A stretch of DNA of 6,396 nucleotides from an uncultured Oscillospiraceae bacterium (GCA_934630985.1 CAKTXO010000090.1:1-6396), one strand, 5' to 3'; numbered from the stretch's first letter, positions 1-6,049 are shown. Notes: a model not told the origin generated them from the letters alone. A program made the numbers and translations.

Positions 1-102
1 ACCGTGGTAGGCTGCCCCATGATCACCAGCGGCCACTGGGCCATGAGCCTGTTTTTATGGGCCTGTCTGCTGGTGGCCAGTCTGAAAAAGCGAGCTGATT
101 GA
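1..102 (+). CDS. C-terminal end of an unidentified membrane protein (partial)
   Basis: Reading frame 1 is open from the window edge to a TGA at 100-102 and gives 33 residues. They comprise a hydrophobic stretch (MSLFLWACLLVASL) followed by a basic tail (KKRAD), which looks like a last transmembrane helix with a cytoplasmic end. The stop codon lies in the loop of a strong hairpin, as expected for the true end of a gene, and the gene is tail-to-tail with the minus-strand gene ending at 122. The family cannot be named from so little sequence. A helix followed by a short charged tail also ends the two ligase-like proteins next door, so a related protein is possible but unproven. One minus-strand frame is also open here, but it looks less protein-like. 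Confidence 0.55.
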   Translation, partial: TVVGCPMITSGHWAMSLFLWACLLVASLKKRAD

Positions 103-117
103 ATCAGCCCGCTTTTT
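85..117. terminator. Bidirectional intrinsic terminator between convergent genes
   Basis: AAAAAGCG (85-92) pairs with CGCTTTTT (110-117). After one A/C mismatch, GCTGAT (94-99) pairs with ATCAGC (103-108) around a 3-nt loop. A T-run follows the stem on both strands, so it can end the plus-strand gene (stop 100-102) and the minus-strand operon (stop 122-124). Confidence 0.85.
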
Positions 118-121
118 GTTA

Positions 122-1444
122 TCATTCTGACTTTCTGAGTTCCGCCCGCCAGCAGTCCAGGTAGCCCAGGCAGAGCATAAATAAGAAATTATAGGGATGG
201 TAGAATACCCCGCCATGGAACAGATAGGTTTCCAGCATGGCGCATCCCAGGAAGCATAGCACCAGCAGCGCGATAATGCTTCTGTTCAGATTCCGGTTGT
301 ACCAGAGGATCACTAAACTGTCATATACCGCTAATACCGTAAGGATCAGCGCACCCAAAAGTGCCGGGGCGCCCCACTCGTACAAGGTCTCCAGCCAGGA
401 ATTATGGGTGTTGTAGGCAGTCGTACCATGCTGACTCAAGATAAGCCAGGGGTAGTCCGCACCCACATATTTGATTCCCGGGTTGTCTTCCAGCCCTGCT
501 ATGGCCGCACTCCAGATTCCGATACGGCCGTTCAGAGTTTTCATATTTGTTTTCAGGGAGCCTTGACCGGCTTCCTTCAGTGCCTCGACACCTCTGGTTG
601 CCGCCACCTCGGCACTGCGCTTTTCCGTCAGCTTCTGGGAGCCCACAAACAGGCCGCCCACTACCAGCAGTGCCGCCAGTCCCACGGCAATCAACCGTTT
701 CCATCCGGTTTTCCGCAGAGCGCAGAAAATACTTCCGCCTATCAGGACACAGGCAAAGGCAATTGTTGTACGACTGTTTGTCAGTACGAGAACCAAGAAC
801 TCTCCAATCGCCAGCAGTGCCAGAAGAATGCGAAGCCACAGCTTTCTCAAGGTTGCCAGCAGATACAGTGTGGCGCCCATGGCAAGAATCAACAGTCCGG
901 CGCAGGCATTGGGATGCCCCATAGCATTGAATCGAAAGCCATTCCAGCGTACACCCTCCTGAAGATACTCCGGCAGCATGTTCCCGCTAAGCATAAGGCA
1001 GTAGGAAATCAGCAGCACACCCATGGCCGCAAACACCCACGCATACAGCTTCAATCCCCACTGCCGGGTTCCGTCCTGGGCGGCGGAGGCAAAGGGCAGG
1101 AACAGGGCGTAGGCGCAGACATAGGAGCCGATTTCCTGGGAGCCAACTCCATGAATCCGATGTGCCGTTCTGCTCACCCAAAGCCAGAGGATCATCCCCA
1201 GTGACACTATAAACAGTCGTTTCGTTTGGCGGCTCAGGGGCATGGTCAGGGTAACACCCACAAAAATCATAGCGAACATGATCGCATAGGATTCAATGTA
1301 AGTGTACGCAATGCCGTTCGCCCGATATTCCAGTAGGAAATATAGAACTTCCATACATGCCAATACCAGCAGACAGCCGTATTGCAGCCATCTGGAAACG
1401 GTTTGCCTTTTTTCATCTGCCGTGTTTACAGTAACTGCTTCCAT
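122..1444 (-). CDS. O-antigen ligase/polymerase-like membrane protein (Wzy_C type), second gene of a tandem pair
   Basis: The 440-residue protein is very hydrophobic, with roughly a dozen predicted membrane segments and one long hydrophilic loop at about 268-350. Landmarks typical of the O-antigen ligase/Wzy superfamily are GHPNACA (176-182), TNSRTT (222-227), NGRIGIW (305-311) and THNSWLETLYEWG (346-358). H347 sits where WaaL-type enzymes carry an essential His. Family members transfer or polymerise lipid-linked glycans on the outer face of the membrane; the glycan here is unknown. It is a close paralogue of the upstream gene (1457-2785): residues 222-272 match 34 of 51 positions by hand count. 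The start is ATG at 1442-1444, with AGGAGG 7 bases upstream. In the His motif the second Gly of the usual HN-x9-GxxG is Ala (A361). The family call is firm; the substrate and the choice between ligase and polymerase are not. Confidence 0.85.
   Translation of the reverse strand: MEAVTVNTADEKRQTVSRWLQYGCLLVLACMEVLYFLLEYRANGIAYTYIESYAIMFAMIFVGVTLTMPLSRQTKRLFIVSLGMILWLWVSRTAHRIHGVGSQEIGSYVCAYALFLPFASAAQDGTRQWGLKLYAWVFAAMGVLLISYCLMLSGNMLPEYLQEGVRWNGFRFNAMGHPNACAGLLILAMGATLYLLATLRKLWLRILLALLAIGEFLVLVLTNSRTTIAFACVLIGGSIFCALRKTGWKRLIAVGLAALLVVGGLFVGSQKLTEKRSAEVAATRGVEALKEAGQGSLKTNMKTLNGRIGIWSAAIAGLEDNPGIKYVGADYPWLILSQHGTTAYNTHNSWLETLYEWGAPALLGALILTVLAVYDSLVILWYNRNLNRSIIALLVLCFLGCAMLETYLFHGGVFYHPYNFLFMLCLGYLDCWRAELRKSE
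138..163. repeat. 26-nt exact direct repeat, copy 1 (3' end of paralogue)
   Basis: These 26 bases are identical to 1473-1498. They encode the shared C-terminal residues YLDCWRAEL of the two ligase-like proteins. The spacing is 1335 bases, a multiple of three, so homologous exchange would leave one intact gene. Confidence 0.8.
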
Positions 1445-1450
1445 TTTTCG

Positions 1451-1456
1451 TCCTCC
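1451..1456 (-). promoter_or_regulatory. Shine-Dalgarno of the second ligase-like gene, fused to the upstream stop codon
   Basis: Read on the minus strand, the stop of the upstream gene and the ribosome binding site form TAAGGAGG, 7 bases before ATG. A ribosome finishing the first gene is thus delivered onto the start site of the second, which suggests coupled synthesis of the two proteins. Confidence 0.85.
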
Positions 1457-2785
1457 TTAAATTTTCTCTTTCAGTTCCGCCCGCCAGCAGTCCAGGTAAC
1501 CCGATAGCAGCAGGAACAAAAACTGGATGGGCTGGTTTCCCACATAGGTTCCGAACAGATAAGGCTCCAGCAAAGAACAGCCCAGGATGCACAGCACCAG
1601 CAGGGCGGCCGCGCTTTTCATTGGCTCCGGATTGTACCAGAGCAGCACCAGGGCGTCGTACACCGCCGCCGCCGTCAGCACCAGTGCCAGCAGCAGCCCG
1701 GGAAGACCCATGTCGTAGAGCACCTGGAACCAGGAGTTGTGAGCGTGACCCACCTGGAAGGAGTTGTACTGGGAGATGATCAGGCCGGAATATTCCGTGC
1801 CCTCCAGCAGAATTCTGGGATTGTCCCGCAGACCCTTGGCAGCAGAACGCCAAATACCGCTTCGCCCGTTCAATGTTTTCATATCTTTATCCCAGCCACT
1901 TTGACCATTTGAAACCTGACCAACTTCCTGAGAATCTATTAAGCTCTCTTTATGTACCTGATACAGCTTCTGGGAACCCACAAACAGGCCGCCCATGAGC
2001 ACCACTGCCGCAAGGCAGGCAATGGCGAACCGCTTCCAGCCGGATCTGCGCAGGGCGCAGAACAGGCCGCCGCCAATCAGCACACAGGTAAACACCGTAG
2101 TCGTCCGGGCATTGGTCAGCATCTGGATGCCGAACTGCGCCCCGATCCACAGGATCAGCAGAACCCGCTGCCAGAGCTTCTTCTGTTTTCCCCAGCACAT
2201 CAGGCTGATGCCGATGCTGATCATCAAAAGCGTGGCGCAGACGTTGGAGTGACCCATAGCGGAAAAACGGGTACCGTCCCAATAGACGGAATCCCGCAGA
2301 AATCCCGGAATCCAGTCCCCCAGCAGCATCAGTCCATAGAGTACCAGCAGCGCGCCAAGACCCAGGTACAGACCCAGAATCCATTTCAGACCTCGCCGCC
2401 TCTTGCCGTCGCCGGAAGCCCAGGCAAAGGGCAGGCACAGGCCGTAGGCGCAGAAAAATACGCCGATATTTCTGGCCTCAACGCCCTCGATCCGATGCAG
2501 CGCTTTTGTCACCGCAAACCAGATCAGGAAAGCCGCCCCGAATATCAGCCGATTTCTTGCCTGTCGGGTCACCCGGCCGCTGAAGGTGGCGCCCAGAAAA
2601 ATCATGGCGGGTATCACCGAGTAAATTTCCATCCAGGTCCAGGCCACGCCGTTGCCCCGATGCTCAATCAGAAAATAACAGCCCAGCAGCCCCAGCAGGC
2701 CGATCAGGCTTCCGTACTGCACCCGCCCAGCGGCGGGGTTTTCGGCTTCTTCTATGGTTTTTACAGAAGGATGTTCCAGCTGCAT
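1457..2785 (-). CDS. O-antigen ligase/polymerase-like membrane protein (Wzy_C type), first gene of a tandem pair
   Basis: The 442-residue polytopic membrane protein has the same layout as its downstream paralogue. Landmarks are GHSNVCA (178-184), TNARTT (224-229), NGRSGIW (306-312) and HAHNSW (347-352), and it ends with GYLDCWRAEL (429-438). Here the presumed catalytic motif fits HN-x9-GxxG exactly (H349, N350, G360, G363). The hydrophilic segment at about 275-300 is the part that differs most from the paralogue. The likely role is transfer or polymerisation of an undecaprenyl-linked glycan at the outer membrane face, from family knowledge; the substrate is unknown. The frame stays open upstream to an ATG at 2950, but ATG 2785 is preferred: it has a GGGGGAA ribosome binding site 7 bases upstream, and a strong promoter lies inside the longer version. 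It is the first gene of a two-gene operon. Confidence 0.85.
   Translation of the reverse strand: MQLEHPSVKTIEEAENPAAGRVQYGSLIGLLGLLGCYFLIEHRGNGVAWTWMEIYSVIPAMIFLGATFSGRVTRQARNRLIFGAAFLIWFAVTKALHRIEGVEARNIGVFFCAYGLCLPFAWASGDGKRRRGLKWILGLYLGLGALLVLYGLMLLGDWIPGFLRDSVYWDGTRFSAMGHSNVCATLLMISIGISLMCWGKQKKLWQRVLLILWIGAQFGIQMLTNARTTTVFTCVLIGGGLFCALRRSGWKRFAIACLAAVVLMGGLFVGSQKLYQVHKESLIDSQEVGQVSNGQSGWDKDMKTLNGRSGIWRSAAKGLRDNPRILLEGTEYSGLIISQYNSFQVGHAHNSWFQVLYDMGLPGLLLALVLTAAAVYDALVLLWYNPEPMKSAAALLVLCILGCSLLEPYLFGTYVGNQPIQFLFLLLSGYLDCWRAELKEKI
1473..1498. repeat. 26-nt exact direct repeat, copy 2 (3' end of paralogue)
   Basis: This is the second copy of the repeat at 138-163, at the homologous position in the upstream paralogue. 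It marks the best-conserved DNA of the duplicated pair. Confidence 0.8.
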
Positions 2786-2790
2786 CTTGA

Positions 2791-2797
2791 TTCCCCC
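2791..2797 (-). promoter_or_regulatory. G-rich ribosome binding site that sets the start of the first ligase-like gene
   Basis: The minus strand reads GGGGGAA, then 6-7 bases, then ATG at 2783-2785. It is not a perfect AGGAGG, but it is well spaced and sits just downstream of the promoter. It therefore supports this start over the in-frame ATG at 2950. Confidence 0.65.
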
Positions 2798-2820
2798 GAA
2801 ATTTGTTTTATTTACGTCCC

Positions 2821-2849
2821 ATGATAGCACATATCTACCAATTTTGCAA
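2821..2849 (-). promoter_or_regulatory. Sigma-A type promoter of the ligase-like operon
   Basis: On the minus strand a -35 box TTGCAA (2844-2849) and a -10 box TATCAT (2821-2826) are separated by exactly 17 bases. A TG one base before the -10 box makes it an extended -10. Transcription should start near 2814, giving a leader of about 30 bases before ATG 2785. No operator-like palindrome is evident around it. Confidence 0.8.
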
Positions 2850-2989
2850 CCGTTTCCCCCGGACTGACAGAAACTCCCGGCGCAGTCTGCCGAAAAAGTT
2901 CCTTGCAGGGAGGCCATACCCATGTTGACTTCAAACGAAGCGCAGTGCATGTACTTCTGCTCTCACAACAGCTTTTGACTCTGATCCCT

Positions 2990-3093
2990 CCGGGGGCAAT
3001 TTTCTTGTCCCAGCAAGAAAATTGATAAGAAGCCGGCTCAAGGGGCGCTGCCGAAAAGCCGCCCCCTTGAGAATCCCCCGGCCGCGCCGCCGG
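2990..3093. repeat. Compound inverted-repeat block able to fold as a three-way junction
   Basis: An outer stem pairs 2990-2996 (CCGGGGG) with 3075-3081. It encloses two hairpins: an 11-bp perfect arm, 2997-3007 with 3014-3024 (CAATTTTCTTG, 6-nt loop), and a 9-bp arm, 3037-3045 with 3063-3071 (CTCAAGGGG). A fourth hairpin (CCGGC, 3078-3082 with 3089-3093) overlaps the outer stem, so the two are mutually exclusive. It has no T-tract of the terminator kind and no recognised riboswitch core. It resembles a dispersed palindromic repeat, but copy number cannot be seen from this window. Confidence 0.65.
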
Positions 3094-3175
3094 AAACAAG
3101 TCAGAATATTTCAGATTGTTCGGAATTGTTTTATCAGAAGCATTCGAATAAAATGAAAGTTCTATAACGAGCAGA

Positions 3176-3208
3176 AACCCTCCCGGCGCATATTGCGCCG
3201 GGAGGGTT
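3176..3208 (-). terminator. Strong hairpin terminator after malQ
   Basis: A perfect 15-bp stem (3176-3190 with 3194-3208) with a 3-nt loop starts one base after the malQ stop codon. The minus strand continues TCTGCTCGTT, only a weak T-tract, but the position and stem strength make it the likely end of the maltodextrin transcript. Confidence 0.8.
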
Positions 3209-3209
3209 C

Positions 3210-4694
3210 TCAGTTTTCCTTTTTCAGCCGGCCGTAAAGGCCGGTCATCTTCCGGATTTTCTTTGCCAGCTTGTCGGAATCAAAGCCCGGCTGAGCCCGC
3301 CAGGTCCAGTTGGCGGCGGACAGGGTGCCGGGGAAGTTCATTCTGGCCTCCCCGCCCAGCTCCAGATAGTCCTGCATCTGGGCAACGAACAGCTTGGAAA
3401 CGCTGGACATGCCGCCCCGGATCATGCCCCAGACGTAGCCCTCCTGCCGGGAAAGTCCCAGATAGGCCTTGGCGTAGGCCTTGTCCTGACGGGAAGCCTC
3501 GTCGAACCACTGCTTGAGAGTCACGTTGTCGTGGGTGCCGGTGTAGCACACGGAATCCACCGGGTACAGATGGGGCAGGTAGTCGCTTTCCTCCCGGGAA
3601 TCGAAGGCAAATTCCAGCACCTTCATGCCCGGATAGCCGGAATCCTCCAACAGCTTCCGGACGCCGGGGGTCACAAAGCCTAAGTCCTCAGCGATAAAGT
3701 CCAGCTCCGGCAGAGCCTTCTGCACCGCCCGGATGAAGTCAATCCCCGGCCCCTTGACCCAGGTGCCGTTTCTGGCGGTTTTGTCCCCGGCGGGCACTGC
3801 CCAGTAGCTTTCAAAGCCCCGGAAGTGGTCGAATCGCACCACGTCGTACATATGGGCGGCGGCTGCCAGCCGATGAATCCACCAGCCATAGCCCGTGTCC
3901 GCCATGGCCTGCCAGTCGTAAATGGGGTTGCCCCAGAGCTGACCGTCGGCGGTAAAGCCGTCCGGCGGGCAGCCCGCCACCACCTCTGGGTGCCGGGTCT
4001 CGTCCAACTGGAACAGATCACTGTTGACCCACACATCCGCCGAATCCAGGGGCACATAAATGGGCACGTCGCCGATGATGCGGATGCCCTTGCCGTTGGC
4101 GTAGGCCCGCAAAGCCCGCCACTGCTTCCGGAACTCATACTGAACGAAGCACTGATAGCGGATTTCCTCCCGGTTTTCCTCCCTAGCCTTCTCCAGAGCA
4201 TCCTCCCGACGAAGGCGCAGATCTTCCTCCCAGGAAAGCCAGGGGGCGCCGCCGTGATTTTCCTTCAGAGCCATGAACAGGGCGTAATCCGGCAACCACT
4301 GGGTGCTTTCCGTCAGGAAAGCCTCATAGTCCTCGTCCGGCGTGAACCGGCCGAAGGCGGTGTGCAGAAGCTTCCCCCGCTGGGCATAAAGCTTTCCGTA
4401 GCTGACCCGGCCGGGGTCGTCTCCCCAGTCCACCGCCGCCGGTTCCTCCGGTTTCAGCAGTCCCTGGGAAATCAGGGTGTCCAGGTCAATGAGATAGGGA
4501 TTTCCCGCTCCTGCGGAAAAGGACTGATAGGGGGAATCCCCATAGCCCGTAGGGGACAGTGGCAGAATCTGCCAGCAGGACTGGCCTGCCTTTTCCAGAA
4601 AATCCACAAAGTCATATGCACTTTTTCCCATGGTGCCCACGCCGTAAGGCCCGGGTAGGGAGGTGATGTGCATTAAAATTCCACTTTGGCGCAT
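3210..4694 (-). CDS. malQ: 4-alpha-glucanotransferase (amylomaltase, GH77)
   Basis: The cytoplasmic enzyme cleaves alpha-1,4-glucan chains and transfers the segment to another maltodextrin, releasing glucose. It serves maltose and maltodextrin breakdown. The 494 residues match the usual family length. Near the N-terminus ITSLPGPYGVG (10-20) and the SPTGYGDSPYQSFSAGAGNPY region (47-67) are typical. GDVPIYVPLDSADVW (208-222), the PPDGF...GQLWGNPIYDW loop (243-261) and the three GH77 catalytic acids follow: D289 in RFDHFRG (nucleophile), E336 in IAEDLG (acid/base) and D389 in GTHDN (transition-state stabiliser). The frame extends upstream to 4994, but that part overlaps the repressor gene. ATG 4694 has GAGGAG 8 bases upstream. 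It follows the LacI-family gene by 55 bases and is followed at once by a terminator, so it is the last gene of the cluster. Confidence 0.96.
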   Translation of the reverse strand: MRQSGILMHITSLPGPYGVGTMGKSAYDFVDFLEKAGQSCWQILPLSPTGYGDSPYQSFSAGAGNPYLIDLDTLISQGLLKPEEPAAVDWGDDPGRVSYGKLYAQRGKLLHTAFGRFTPDEDYEAFLTESTQWLPDYALFMALKENHGGAPWLSWEEDLRLRREDALEKAREENREEIRYQCFVQYEFRKQWRALRAYANGKGIRIIGDVPIYVPLDSADVWVNSDLFQLDETRHPEVVAGCPPDGFTADGQLWGNPIYDWQAMADTGYGWWIHRLAAAAHMYDVVRFDHFRGFESYWAVPAGDKTARNGTWVKGPGIDFIRAVQKALPELDFIAEDLGFVTPGVRKLLEDSGYPGMKVLEFAFDSREESDYLPHLYPVDSVCYTGTHDNVTLKQWFDEASRQDKAYAKAYLGLSRQEGYVWGMIRGGMSSVSKLFVAQMQDYLELGGEARMNFPGTLSAANWTWRAQPGFDSDKLAKKIRKMTGLYGRLKKEN

Positions 4695-4702
4695 GTTCGT
4701 TT

Positions 4703-4708
4703 CTCCTC
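4703..4708 (-). promoter_or_regulatory. Ribosome binding site of malQ
   Basis: GAGGAG on the minus strand lies 8 bases before ATG 4694 and settles this start against the longer open frame reaching into the upstream gene. Confidence 0.8.
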
Positions 4709-4718
4709 GTTTTTTGCC

Positions 4719-4736
4719 TCCGGGCAGCCTCCCGGA
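4719..4736. repeat. Small hairpin in the regulator-malQ spacer
   Basis: TCCGGG (4719-4724) pairs with CCCGGA (4731-4736) across a 6-nt loop, about 10 bases upstream of the malQ ribosome binding site. On the minus strand it is followed by an A-rich rather than T-rich run, so it is not a terminator. It may affect RNA stability or malQ translation, or be chance. Confidence 0.35.
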
Positions 4737-4749
4737 ATGAGCCGGTAGC

Positions 4750-5754
4750 CTACCGTTTCCGGACGCTCTCCCGGCAGCTGATTTGGAAGGGCACCCGCTC
4801 ATGATGGCTGGTCGTGCCGTTTTCGATGGCATTGAGAAGGATTTCCACGCTTCTGACCGCCATTTCCTCCGCAGGCTGAACCACCGTAGCAAGCTTGGGC
4901 ACCAGGTATTCGCCGATGGGCAGACCGTCCAGTCCCAGCACCGACACATCCTCCGGCACCCGCTTGCCTGCGTCCCCCAGAGCACGGATGGCACCGATGG
5001 CCATCACATCCGCGCAGGCAAACAGGGCGGTAAACTCCCGTTCGGAACTCAGCAGCGCCTGGGTAGCCCGGTAGCCGTCCCGGTAGGAATAGCGCACGCC
5101 CTGGTAGTCCCGCTCCGGGTCAAAGTCCAGGCCGTGAGCCCGGATGGCCTGGAGGCAGCCTTCATAGCGCAGCCGGCTGGTGTCGGACAGCTGCCGGTCG
5201 CCGCCGACAATGGCAATGCGCCGGTGACCCAGGGAAATCAGAGTCTCCACCGCCTGCCGCCCGGCCTCCCGGTCGTCAATGGTGACGCTGGACAGGTTGG
5301 GAAAGGACAGTTGGGATGCGTCGTTGGTCACCACCACGCAGGGCACGTCCACCGTCCGGAAATCCTCGGTAAAATTCTCGTTCACGCCGCCCAGGAACAG
5401 AATCCCCAGGGGCTTCTTCTCCCGGCACAGCTTGATGGCACGAGCCGCCTCGTTGGCGTCCTCGTCCATGTAATCCACCACCAGCTGATATCGGGTCTCG
5501 GAAATCAACTGCTGAATCTTCTCCACCATTTCCCCGAACAGCTCGTTCCGGGTGCCTTTGACCACCATCAAAATGGTGTTGGAGTGGGTCTGCTTCAGCT
5601 GTTTGGCGTTGACATTCAGCTCAAAGCCCATTTCCGCCGCGGCCTGCTGGATGGCGGCTCGAGCCTTGGGACTGACGTTTGGATGGTTGTTCAGCGCCCG
5701 GGAAACAGTGCCCACGGCGTAGCCGGTTTTGGCGGCGATGTCTTTAATGGTCAT
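4750..5754 (-). CDS. LacI-family transcriptional regulator, probably of maltodextrin genes
   Basis: This is a 334-residue protein of normal length for the LacI/GalR family. An N-terminal helix-turn-helix covers residues 2-23 (TIKDIAAKTGYAVGTVSRAL), followed by NNHPNVSPKARAAI and a hinge-helix segment AKQLKQTHSNT (50-60). The rest is the periplasmic-binding-protein-like sugar-sensing domain, with SLGHRRIAIVGG (174-185), FACADVMAIGAIRAL (245-259) and the family signature SVLGLDGLPIGEYLVPKLATV (271-291). It likely dimerises and represses (or activates) target promoters until a sugar binds. Its place between a sugar-permease gene and malQ suggests a MalR-type regulator; the effector is not shown by sequence. 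ATG 5754 is chosen because AAAGGAGG precedes it and the HTH begins at once; an in-frame extension to 5838 encodes a Pro/Arg-rich stretch unlike the family. Confidence 0.93.
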   Translation of the reverse strand: MTIKDIAAKTGYAVGTVSRALNNHPNVSPKARAAIQQAAAEMGFELNVNAKQLKQTHSNTILMVVKGTRNELFGEMVEKIQQLISETRYQLVVDYMDEDANEAARAIKLCREKKPLGILFLGGVNENFTEDFRTVDVPCVVVTNDASQLSFPNLSSVTIDDREAGRQAVETLISLGHRRIAIVGGDRQLSDTSRLRYEGCLQAIRAHGLDFDPERDYQGVRYSYRDGYRATQALLSSEREFTALFACADVMAIGAIRALGDAGKRVPEDVSVLGLDGLPIGEYLVPKLATVVQPAEEMAVRSVEILLNAIENGTTSHHERVPFQISCRESVRKR

Positions 5755-5764
5755 GTGGGCGATG

Positions 5765-5772
5765 CCTCCTTT
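5765..5772 (-). promoter_or_regulatory. Ribosome binding site that sets the regulator start
   Basis: AAAGGAGG on the minus strand lies 10 bases upstream of ATG 5754. It falls inside the longer open frame that begins at 5838 and so argues against that longer start. Confidence 0.75.
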
Positions 5773-5800
5773 CGCGTTTGACTTTTTTCTTACAGGCGGT

Positions 5801-5819
5801 GGGCGGCCAGCGGCCGCCC
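5801..5819. repeat. 8-bp GC hairpin in the regulator leader
   Basis: GGGCGGCC (5801-5808) pairs perfectly with GGCCGCCC (5812-5819) around a 3-nt loop, about 30 bases upstream of the regulator ribosome binding site. There is no T-tract right after it on either strand, so a terminator is not called. Confidence 0.5.
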
Positions 5820-5849
5820 GGGGATTATGATTCCTCATTCGTCTGTGGG

Positions 5850-5941
5850 TGCGACCTCATCCGCCCTCCGGGCACCTTCCCCTCTCAGGGGAAGGCTTAG
5901 GGAACGGATTGTGACCGGAAGGAATCCCTGAAGGGGGTCAC
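5850..5941. repeat. Composite inverted-repeat element, probably a dispersed intergenic repeat
   Basis: Three adjacent palindromes are visible: GCCC-TCC-GGGC (5863-5873), a 9-bp perfect arm CCTTCCCCT / AGGGGAAGG (5875-5883 with 5887-5895, 3-nt loop), and GTGACC (5911-5916) with GGTCAC (5936-5941) enclosing a small CCC-TGAA-GGG hairpin. The CCTTCCCC-AGGGGAAGG core resembles short intergenic repeats known from Oscillospiraceae-type genomes (from memory, not searched). No T-tract follows. Confidence 0.55.
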
Positions 5942-5984
5942 TGGTGCGCAATGGCAGTGCGCTTTCGTTTTTGCACAATCCAAT

Positions 5985-6005
5985 GTACCGATACCGAGCC
6001 GGTAC
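5985..6005. repeat. TACCG cluster with dyad symmetry (possible regulatory site)
   Basis: TACCG occurs at 5986-5990 and 5992-5996 and in inverted form (CGGTA) at 6000-6004. GTACCG (5985-5990) and CGGTAC (6000-6005) are perfect inverted arms with a 9-nt gap. It lies in the permease-regulator spacer, where an operator could sit, but it does not match the common LacI-family operator with a central CG and AT-rich flanks. Confidence 0.3.
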
Positions 6006-6028
6006 CCAATGGTCTATTGATTACACAC

Positions 6029-6049
6029 CAGCCGTGCACGCACTGGCTG
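6029..6049 (-). repeat. Hairpin just after the permease stop codon
   Basis: CAGCC (6029-6033) pairs with GGCTG (6045-6049) and GTGC (6034-6037) with GCAC (6040-6043), with one bulged T. It starts about 14 bases after the permease stop on the minus strand. With no T-tract following, it could be a transcript-stabilising 3' hairpin or a weak attenuator between permease and downstream genes. Confidence 0.45.

Larger units (their letters stand above)
2786..3209. other. 424-base intergenic region with promoter, repeat block and terminator
   Basis: In minus-strand order it holds the malQ terminator (3176-3208), an AT-rich stretch without visible signals (about 3094-3175), a GC-rich inverted-repeat block (2990-3093), a stretch with no recognised signal (2850-2989), and the promoter and leader of the ligase-like operon (2786-2849). 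Open frames across it on the minus strand carry no recognisable protein and are interrupted by these signals, so no gene is called. Confidence 0.7.

Noticed and set aside
2786..2950. N-terminal extension of the first ligase-like gene to ATG 2950 (497 residues)
   Set aside because: The extra 55 residues are not membrane-like or family-like, and a TTGCAA-17-TATCAT promoter lies within them; a ribosome binding site precedes ATG 2785.
2812..3099. 95-residue minus-strand open frame in the malQ/ligase spacer
   Set aside because: It runs through the inverted-repeat block and the promoter, and its product resembles no protein.
3825..4658. Long plus-strand open frames opposite malQ, the regulator and the ligase-like genes (e.g. 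404-1204, 1952-2824, 3825-4658, 4783-5781)
   Set aside because: They are antisense shadows of well-supported minus-strand genes, with no recognisable domains and no supporting ribosome binding sites noted.
4743..4755. CGGTAG-C-CTACCG palindrome at the regulator stop codon as a hairpin
   Set aside because: It has a one-base centre, too tight for an RNA hairpin loop without opening pairs; at most a weak protein site.
4695..4994. Extension of malQ upstream to 4994 (594 residues)
   Set aside because: It overlaps the LacI-family gene in another frame; family alignment and ribosome binding site fit ATG 4694.
5755..5838. Longer regulator start at 5838
   Set aside because: It would include the ribosome binding site and the GC hairpin as coding sequence; LacI-family proteins begin directly with the HTH.
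5824..5853. Possible regulator promoter with -10 CATAAT (5824-5829, minus strand)
   Set aside because: No acceptable -35 box lies 16-18 bases upstream.
5946..5972. Possible plus-strand terminator (GCGCA, 7-nt loop, TGCGC, then TTTCGTTTTT)
   Set aside because: The stem is only 5 bp and there is no plus-strand gene upstream for it to end.
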